From NCBI GenBank assembly GCA_025345505.1, contig JANVCC010000125.1, positions 2,742,894 through 2,806,893 on the forward strand: a DNA stretch of 64,000 nucleotides, given 5' to 3'. A program made the position numbers and the translations under genes. This document shows positions 62,001 to 64,000 of this stretch, piece after piece (the first letter of the stretch is position 1; each line of letters starts with the position of its first letter). Origin of the DNA: Todiramphus chloris collaris. Taxonomy: Eukaryota; Chordata; Aves; Coraciiformes; Alcedinidae. The notes under the pieces are model-generated. The model made no database searches. It saw only the letters and a list, made by a program, of their open reading frames with translations, and was not told the origin of the DNA.

Positions 62001-64000
62001 ACTTGAGAGAATAAGAGAGAAAATCCTACAAGCAACAACGTTCAGAAGAATTATAGGGAAAGCTGTTGTACTGAACTCCTTATGTGTGATGTAACGCGCG
62101 CTCTAGTTACACTGAGAGCTCTCAATTAGCCTGCAGTATTCCCAGTGATACAGAGTTTGGAAAGTAAAATCTTAAGAGGAATTAAAAATATCTGTACTGG
62201 AACAGTTTGGTCCCAGTAGGAGATGTAAGCAGCTTGAAAGGTGGATGCCTGGCTACAGTCCAGAGCTGTTGAATGCTTAAGTGCACATTCAGGTCTCTTG
62301 AGCCAGCTACCTAGAATACAGCAAGGGAAGAAAAGGTTTAGATGCTTCTCTGGGCATCTTGGTGGGCACTGAATGGACATGTCTACTTGTTTAAAAGAAT
62401 TGAACCAGTCTCATTGTTTGCTATTAAAATAATGAGAGTATCTGGCCTTGAAGCCTTTTGGACTTCTGTCCATGTGCTGTTGGAAATTGTTACTGTGATT
62501 AACTATTCCAGTCTCTGAAATGAAGAACATGAATTTGGCTTACTGTACAATTGTCTCTTTTGCAAGTAAGTGTCTTCTTTGGATGCAGTGTGTTCTGAAC
62601 ATGAATGTACAATGTACTATTGTTGTTATTTTTTTATCTGTACCAACAGTGAAGCATACTCAAGCAGTCTGGATGGAACAGTGATTGCTTGGAACATCAG
62701 CACTCTGAAAGTTAACCGTGTCTTTCAGCTGCCCTGCCAAAATCTCACTTCTATCAAGCTTCATAATGACCAACTGTGGTGCTGTAAGTTCATTCCTCAA
62801 CAAAATTAGTAATTACATGTTCACATAATGTGCTGTTTTATTAGACAGAACAATACATTCATCTCAAACTTCTGTGTATGTGATGTTCTTCCATCATTCT
62901 CCATCTACTGTGTTCAGCCTTCATTAGGTAAGGCCTCTAAAACACTTAGGTAGATGAGTAGCTTGGATCTTTCCTGGAAATATCGCCCCTGCAGGAGGAT
63001 GTGACTTCTGACTGCACTGTGTTTGTCTGACCTCCACTGGCCATGCCTGTAAATTGGAATGGAAGACTCTGAGAAAGTCTAGAGGGGCAATAGCACTGGC
63101 AAATTGTGTTATTGGTCTGACTTGGTAATTCCTGCACCTGCATTTTGGCCACCTGTAGAAAACTGTCATCCCCTCTACAGGAGTTTAGCTGAACAAAGGA
63201 AAGCTTTGTGCTAGGGTAAAGGATCATCTTGAAGTTGTTTCATAAATGGTGACCGATTCAAGAATTTTGCACCAATTCTCCATACTGCTGCACACAAGAG
63301 CCTGGGTGCAAATACATCTCACCAGAACAGCAGCCAGAGCTGTGGGAAATTCCTGGTCCTGCTGTGGGCAGTAGTGATGCTGCCATTGCTGTGGTGGGGT
63401 AAGGAGTCAGCCCTGTTAACTGTGGAGCACAAACACTTGGTCTCAGATCTGGAGATGAAAATAATTGTGTACTCAAGAAGCTAAATATGAGATGTCCTAA
63501 TTTTAAGGAGTGCATTTCTTTTCCTCTCATCATTTTTGGACTCTTCATGCACTGCAGAATAGCAACCAGTGTTTGGAGGACACATCTAAAACAATAGATA
63601 CTGGGAAAACCAGGAAGTAGTACCTCAAAGATTTCACCGTTGATCGAGAAACAAGACAGTTGTTAGATGCATCCATTTTACTGTGCCTTTTTTTCTCCAT
63701 GGTTTACAGAGGTGGAGGAAGTAGGTGTTCCTGTTACTGACTCTTTACCTTTCACATTGAAGGTACTGGAAGTTGCATACTTGTAGTGTCAACACATGAA
63801 TTTCGACTACAGATGAAAATTGAGCATCACCTGAAGGATCTGTGTTCCTGTTTTCTCTGCTTCCAGCTCTTCCCTGAGGTATTACATTTAAACTGTTAAT
63901 GGAGTTTCTAAGCCCATAGTTAATTACCACAATACTCTTCTCCTCAGCAGTGCTCACACTAAACATGTCTTTCTGTGCTTTAGAGAGACGAAGTGTGGGC
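31547..64000 (+). CDS. DENND3: DENND3, DENN domain-containing protein 3 (Rab12 GEF); 22 exons seen, 3' end outside window
   Basis: DENND3 catalyses GDP/GTP exchange on Rab12 and acts in endosome-to-lysosome trafficking and in starvation-induced autophagy downstream of ULK1 (family knowledge). I joined exons by GT-AG sites and phase: 31547-31612, 36629-36902, 37611-37726, 38197-38336, 42669-42780, 44303-44422, 46097-46315, 47693-47814, 48286-48441, 50674-50770, 52039-52142, 52437-52618, 53309-53830, 54748-55010, 55553-55723, 56648-56777, 57242-57349, 59050-59189, 60893-61053, 62650-62783, 63763-63878, and 63984 onward. Every junction keeps phase, giving 1151 open codons plus 17 bases. Domains by residue: uDENN about 105-155, cDENN about 180-350, dDENN about 375-500, linker with a 14-3-3-like site about 537-547, TPR-like helices about 595-650, PH-like PHenn region about 785-890, WD40 blades from about 970 on. 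Roughly the last 100 residues should lie downstream. The family is recognised by domain order and sequence. The exact exon 1 donor and the transcription start are the least certain points. Confidence 0.95.
31629..31680 (+). repeat. G-run (G9-C-G19) at the 5' end of intron 1
   Basis: Starts 17 bp after the exon 1 donor. Runs of G4-6 lead into G9 (31650-31658) and G19 (31660-31678). This satisfies the G-quadruplex pattern of four or more G-tracts on the coding strand, hence also in nascent RNA. The length is likely to be unreliable in a draft assembly. Confidence 0.9.
32196..32247. repeat. Perfect 26-bp tandem duplication in DENND3 intron 1
   Basis: CGGCAGAAGTTGATGGGTTG plus GTTTCT occurs twice head-to-tail. 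Confidence 0.95.
33804..34147 (+). mobile_element. CR1 LINE 3' fragment in DENND3 intron 1
   Basis: Begins CTTCCAGTACTTAAAGGGG and translates to [34 protein letters not shown] and RHWNRLP (CR1 ORF2 end). The frame then decays, and a weak 3' UTR follows. Confidence 0.88.
36629..36902 (+). CDS. DENND3: DENND3 exon 2 (residues 23-113), start of uDENN
   Basis: Acceptor TTTTGACAG, donor CCAG|GTACAG, ending in phase 1. It carries the [12 protein letters not shown] segment at about 35-46, a basic patch KRRSFRKKK at 65-73, an acidic low-complexity stretch, and LPQLCFPG at its end, which opens the uDENN domain. The following intron is 708 bp. Confidence 0.95.
37611..37726 (+). CDS. DENND3: DENND3 exon 3 (residues 114-152), uDENN core
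   Basis: Acceptor TTCATTGCAG, donor CAA|GTATGT, ending in phase 0. It encodes the uDENN strands [19 protein letters not shown], a typical 'FxLTDxxGxRxYG' signature. The following intron is 470 bp. Confidence 0.95.
38197..38336 (+). CDS. DENND3: DENND3 exon 4 (residues 153-199), cDENN start
   Basis: Acceptor TTTCTTGCAG, donor TCTTG|GTAAGA, ending in phase 2. It contains [20 protein letters not shown], matching the conserved 'P.a.c.iSryPyf..l...L' element at the start of the cDENN domain. The following intron is 4332 bp and holds a short minus-strand CR1 (39058-39170), a GT-rich low-complexity stretch (about 39570-39646) and otherwise nothing recognised. Confidence 0.95.
39058..39170 (-). mobile_element. 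Short CR1 3' tail in DENND3 intron 4
   Basis: AATCACAGAATGGTTTGGGG, GGAAGGCACCTTAGAGATCA and TCTAGTCC form the antisense CR1 3' end. The match fades after about 39130. Confidence 0.8.
42669..42780 (+). CDS. DENND3: DENND3 exon 5 (residues 199-236)
   Basis: Acceptor AATTTCAG, donor CACTTG|GTAATT, ending in phase 0. It encodes a helix followed by the proline-rich [11 protein letters not shown] loop of the cDENN domain. The following intron is 1522 bp and is AT-rich at its 3' end (44030-44110); I recognise nothing else in it. Confidence 0.95.
44303..44422 (+). CDS. DENND3: DENND3 exon 6 (residues 237-276)
   Basis: Acceptor CTTATTACAG, donor CTGCAG|GTAAAA, in phase 0 at both ends, 40 codons. 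It ends with [13 protein letters not shown], the 'L...L....ll.l' segment that precedes the central cDENN helices. The following intron is 1674 bp and carries a degraded CR1-like stretch near 44905-45095 and a plus-strand CR1 at 45515-45787. Confidence 0.95.
44905..45095 (-). mobile_element. Possible very degraded CR1 in DENND3 intron 6
   Basis: CTTCATAGAATCGTAGTTTA and CTGATCCAGCTCCCTGCTGA weakly resemble an antisense CR1 3' end. No further diagnostic text. Confidence 0.35.
45515..45787 (+). mobile_element. CR1 LINE 3' fragment in DENND3 intron 6
   Basis: GATGGTTTTAAACTAAAGGA, CACTGGCCCAGGTTGCCCAG, AGAGGTGGTAGATGCCCCAT, GTTGGACTCGATGAGTTTTA and the tail CCTATGATTCTATG are classic CR1 ORF2-end and 3' UTR text. 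Confidence 0.92.
46097..46315 (+). CDS. DENND3: DENND3 exon 7 (residues 277-349), central cDENN
   Basis: Acceptor TTTTTTCCAG, donor AGCAAG|GTACCT, 73 codons in phase 0. It carries the most conserved DENN block: [20 protein letters not shown], then a helix ending in the [14 protein letters not shown] turn, then the APTSFLMG loop. This is the part of the fold that contacts the Rab switch regions in DENN-Rab structures. The following intron is 1377 bp with nothing recognised. Confidence 0.97.
47693..47814 (+). CDS. DENND3: DENND3 exon 8 (residues 350-390)
   Basis: Acceptor TTGTTAAAAG lacks a strong pyrimidine tract at its very end but is the only phase-compatible site. Donor AAAAG|GTGAAA ends in phase 2. 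It encodes [11 protein letters not shown], the 'vvDLDn..i' strand linking cDENN to dDENN, and then an acidic proline-containing loop. The following intron is 471 bp and has an AT-rich tandem repeat at 47894-47941. Confidence 0.92.
47894..47941. repeat. AT-rich tandem repeat in intron 8
   Basis: Irregular repeats of TATTACTATATTAC across about 48 bp. Confidence 0.8.
48286..48441 (+). CDS. DENND3: DENND3 exon 9 (residues 390-442)
   Basis: Acceptor TCTCTGTGTAG, donor TTCAG|GTGAGT, ending in phase 2. It encodes a charged helical stretch ([13 protein letters not shown]) and then [14 protein letters not shown], the first helix of the dDENN domain. The following intron is 2232 bp with polypyrimidine tracts near 49830-49870 but no recognised gene. 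Confidence 0.95.
50674..50770 (+). CDS. DENND3: DENND3 exon 10 (residues 442-474)
   Basis: Acceptor TTGTCTCCAG, donor AGAAAG|GTAAAT, ending in phase 0. It encodes the dDENN signature [20 protein letters not shown]. The following intron is 1268 bp with nothing recognised. Confidence 0.96.
52039..52142 (+). CDS. DENND3: DENND3 exon 11 (residues 475-509), end of dDENN
   Basis: Acceptor GTCTCACAG, donor GATAG|GTACAG, ending in phase 2. It encodes [15 protein letters not shown], the closing dDENN helix ('l.tq.F..F'). The following intron is 294 bp. Confidence 0.96.
52437..52618 (+). CDS. DENND3: DENND3 exon 12 (residues 509-570), regulatory linker
   Basis: Acceptor TTTTTCTCAG, donor CCTTG|GTAAGG, ending in phase 1. 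The linker is rich in basic residues and serines. RMVISMP at 539-545 fits the mode II 14-3-3 consensus R-x-aromatic/aliphatic-x-S-x-P with Ser543 as the candidate site. A second basic-flanked serine pair lies at 560-561. The following intron is 690 bp and carries the TTTC microsatellite and assembly gap. Confidence 0.95.
52525..52545 (+). other. DENND3: Candidate 14-3-3 binding motif in DENND3
   Basis: These codons read RMVISMP, with Ser543 at 52537-52539. Published work on mammalian DENND3 places ULK1 phosphosites at serines 554 and 572, 18 residues apart. Here Ser543 and Ser561 (52591-52593) are also 18 apart, which supports equivalence by inference. Confidence 0.7.
52956..53067. repeat. 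(TTTC)n microsatellite with assembly gap, intron 12
   Basis: About 100 bp of pure TTTC repeat broken by 10 Ns at 53010-53019. The true length is unknown. It is a homopurine-homopyrimidine mirror repeat about 240 bp before exon 13. Confidence 0.97.
53119..53142. repeat. (CA)n(TA)n microsatellite
   Basis: A short CA run followed directly by a TA run in intron 12. Confidence 0.85.
53309..53830 (+). CDS. DENND3: DENND3 exon 13 (residues 570-744), helical/TPR-like middle region
   Basis: At 522 bp this is the largest exon. Acceptor GTTTTTTAG, donor GTAG|GTGAGT, ending in phase 1. Helix-rich; [20 protein letters not shown] at about 623-642 has TPR-like spacing (Y/L, G, A/L). A charged helical stretch follows at about 680-715. 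The following intron is 917 bp and ends in the 59-bp tandem array. Confidence 0.96.
54571..54730. repeat. 59-bp tandem repeat, 2.7 copies, next to exon 14 acceptor
   Basis: Units start at 54571, 54630 and 54689 with GAAGCCACCTTTCTGTGCC. Each contains AGTTTCTCCCAGTAAACAGG. Copies differ at one or two bases (GCCAGTAG, GCCAATAG, GCCCATAG). The third copy is cut short and runs into the exon 14 polypyrimidine tract. Confidence 0.95.
54748..55010 (+). CDS. DENND3: DENND3 exon 14 (residues 744-831), start of PHenn region
   Basis: Acceptor AACTTTTTTAG, donor ATAGAG|GTGAGC, ending in phase 0. From about residue 787 it encodes alternating strands [20 protein letters not shown] and [10 protein letters not shown], fitting the PH-like (GRAM-type) PHenn domain reported to bind actin in DENND3. 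A tandem repeat ends 17 bp before the exon. The following intron is 542 bp. Confidence 0.96.
55553..55723 (+). CDS. DENND3: DENND3 exon 15 (residues 832-888), end of PHenn region
   Basis: Acceptor CCTTTCCAG, donor CACAAG|GTATAA, 57 codons in phase 0. It encodes further strands ([16 protein letters not shown]) and the closing amphipathic helix ending in [14 protein letters not shown]. The following intron is 924 bp with a small CpG-containing patch near 56260-56310 and nothing recognised as a gene. Confidence 0.95.
56648..56777 (+). CDS. DENND3: DENND3 exon 16 (residues 889-932)
   Basis: Acceptor TTGTCTTTAG, donor AATGAAG|GTCAGT, ending in phase 1. It encodes a mostly helical linker between the PHenn region and the propeller ([19 protein letters not shown]). 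The following intron is 464 bp. Confidence 0.94.
57242..57349 (+). CDS. DENND3: DENND3 exon 17 (residues 932-968)
   Basis: Acceptor ATCTGTTTTAG, donor CGCCAG|GTAAGG, in phase 1 at both ends. Short linker with few signature residues; assigned by phase and position between exons 16 and 18, both clearly DENND3. The following intron is 1700 bp with a minus-strand CR1 at 57934-58415. Confidence 0.92.
57934..58415 (-). mobile_element. CR1 LINE 3' fragment in DENND3 intron 17
   Basis: The antisense 3' end AATCACAGAATCACAGAATG and GGGGTTGGAAGGGATCTC begin the copy. It continues CACAACCTCTCTGGGCAGCC and then the reverse complement of the ORF2 end (CAGATCCCCTCTCAGTCTTC; CTCCAGGCCAAACAACCCC). It fades at about 58415. 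Confidence 0.93.
59050..59189 (+). CDS. DENND3: DENND3 exon 18 (residues 968-1014), first WD40 blade seen
   Basis: Acceptor TTGATCTCTAG, donor AAACTG|GTAAGG, ending in phase 0. [18 protein letters not shown] has the inner three-strand pattern of a WD40 blade. The following intron is 1703 bp with a plus-strand CR1 at about 59618-60085. Confidence 0.95.
59618..60085 (+). mobile_element. CR1 LINE, ORF2 C-terminal part and 3' UTR in DENND3 intron 18
   Basis: The frame starting in 59542-59775 encodes [20 protein letters not shown] and [13 protein letters not shown] frame break follows, then CACTGTGAGGGTGATGAGAC, TCCAGAGAGGCTGTGGATGT, GGTTGGAACCAGATGATCTT and the tail CCATTCTGTGATTCCACGAT. Confidence 0.92.
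60893..61053 (+). CDS. DENND3: DENND3 exon 19 (residues 1015-1068), WD40 blade
   Basis: Acceptor TTTTCTCCCCAG, donor CCCAG|GTATAT, ending in phase 2. [19 protein letters not shown] is a second propeller blade, followed by an H-R-S-D-I-T-D-I loop/strand typical of WD40 turns. The following intron is 1596 bp with nothing recognised. Confidence 0.95.
62650..62783 (+). CDS. DENND3: DENND3 exon 20 (residues 1068-1113), WD40 blade
   Basis: Acceptor GTACCAACAG, donor TGCT|GTAAGT, ending in phase 1. [15 protein letters not shown] is a canonical WD40 'DGTV.iWd' core. The following intron is 979 bp with nothing recognised. Confidence 0.96.
63763..63878 (+). CDS. DENND3: DENND3 exon 21 (residues 1113-1151), WD40 blade
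   Basis: Acceptor CACATTGAAG is a weak pyrimidine context but phase-correct. Donor CCTGAG|GTATTA ends in phase 0. It completes the blade started in exon 20 ([12 protein letters not shown]). The following intron is only 105 bp, the shortest in the gene. Confidence 0.9.
63984..64000 (+). CDS. DENND3: DENND3 exon 22, first 17 bases only
   Basis: Acceptor TGTGCTTTAG, then codons reading RDEVW and the first two bases of the next codon at the window edge. This fits the start of the next WD40 blade after the preceding LFPE. The exon runs out of the window, so its end is unknown. Confidence 0.8.

Noticed and set aside
1..64000. CRISPR arrays, operons, prokaryotic mobile systems, tRNA or rRNA genes
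   Set aside because: The sequence is vertebrate nuclear DNA. I saw no spaced palindromic repeat arrays, and no tRNA A/B-box pair or rRNA segment was recognised by eye.

Overview
The window is vertebrate nuclear DNA and almost certainly avian. It has a GT-AG spliced gene with short introns, a GC-rich CpG-island promoter, and at least fourteen CR1 LINE fragments. Several of these end in the octamer tail (ATTCTATG or TTCTCTGA type) typical of bird CR1. One probable avian ERV solo LTR is also present. The species cannot be named from sequence alone. A run of 10 Ns at 53010-53019 shows this is a draft assembly.

Positions 1-30740 contain no protein-coding gene that I can support. This flank is unique-looking non-coding DNA with CR1 pieces at about 151, 5400, 17621, 19238, 21362, 25013, 25640, 26252 and 29803, an LTR near 27830-28255, and several small tandem duplications. 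In mammals the gene upstream of DENND3 is PTK2 in divergent orientation. No PTK2 coding exon is visible here.

Positions 30820-31760 form a CpG island with GC boxes, a CCAAT box and a GAGGC pentamer repeat. It covers the start of the only confident gene, DENND3, on the plus strand. I could build 21 complete coding exons and the first 17 bases of exon 22 by following splice sites and reading phase (31547-64000). They join without a stop or frameshift into 1151 codons plus the start of exon 22. The order is a tripartite DENN module (exons 2-11), a linker with a 14-3-3-type motif (exon 12), a helical TPR-like region (exon 13), a PH-like 'PHenn' region (exons 14-15) and a C-terminal WD40 propeller (exons 18-22). 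The last blades lie beyond the window. DENND3 is the guanine-nucleotide exchange factor for Rab12, acting in starvation-induced autophagy and membrane trafficking.

I found no evidence for an undescribed multi-gene system. The most interesting items are a 59-bp tandem array touching the exon 14 splice acceptor with an inverted copy of the unit edge at its left, a twice internally deleted CR1 that keeps part of its ORF1 esterase, a nested CR1 pair, the LTR, and the G19 run just after the first exon.
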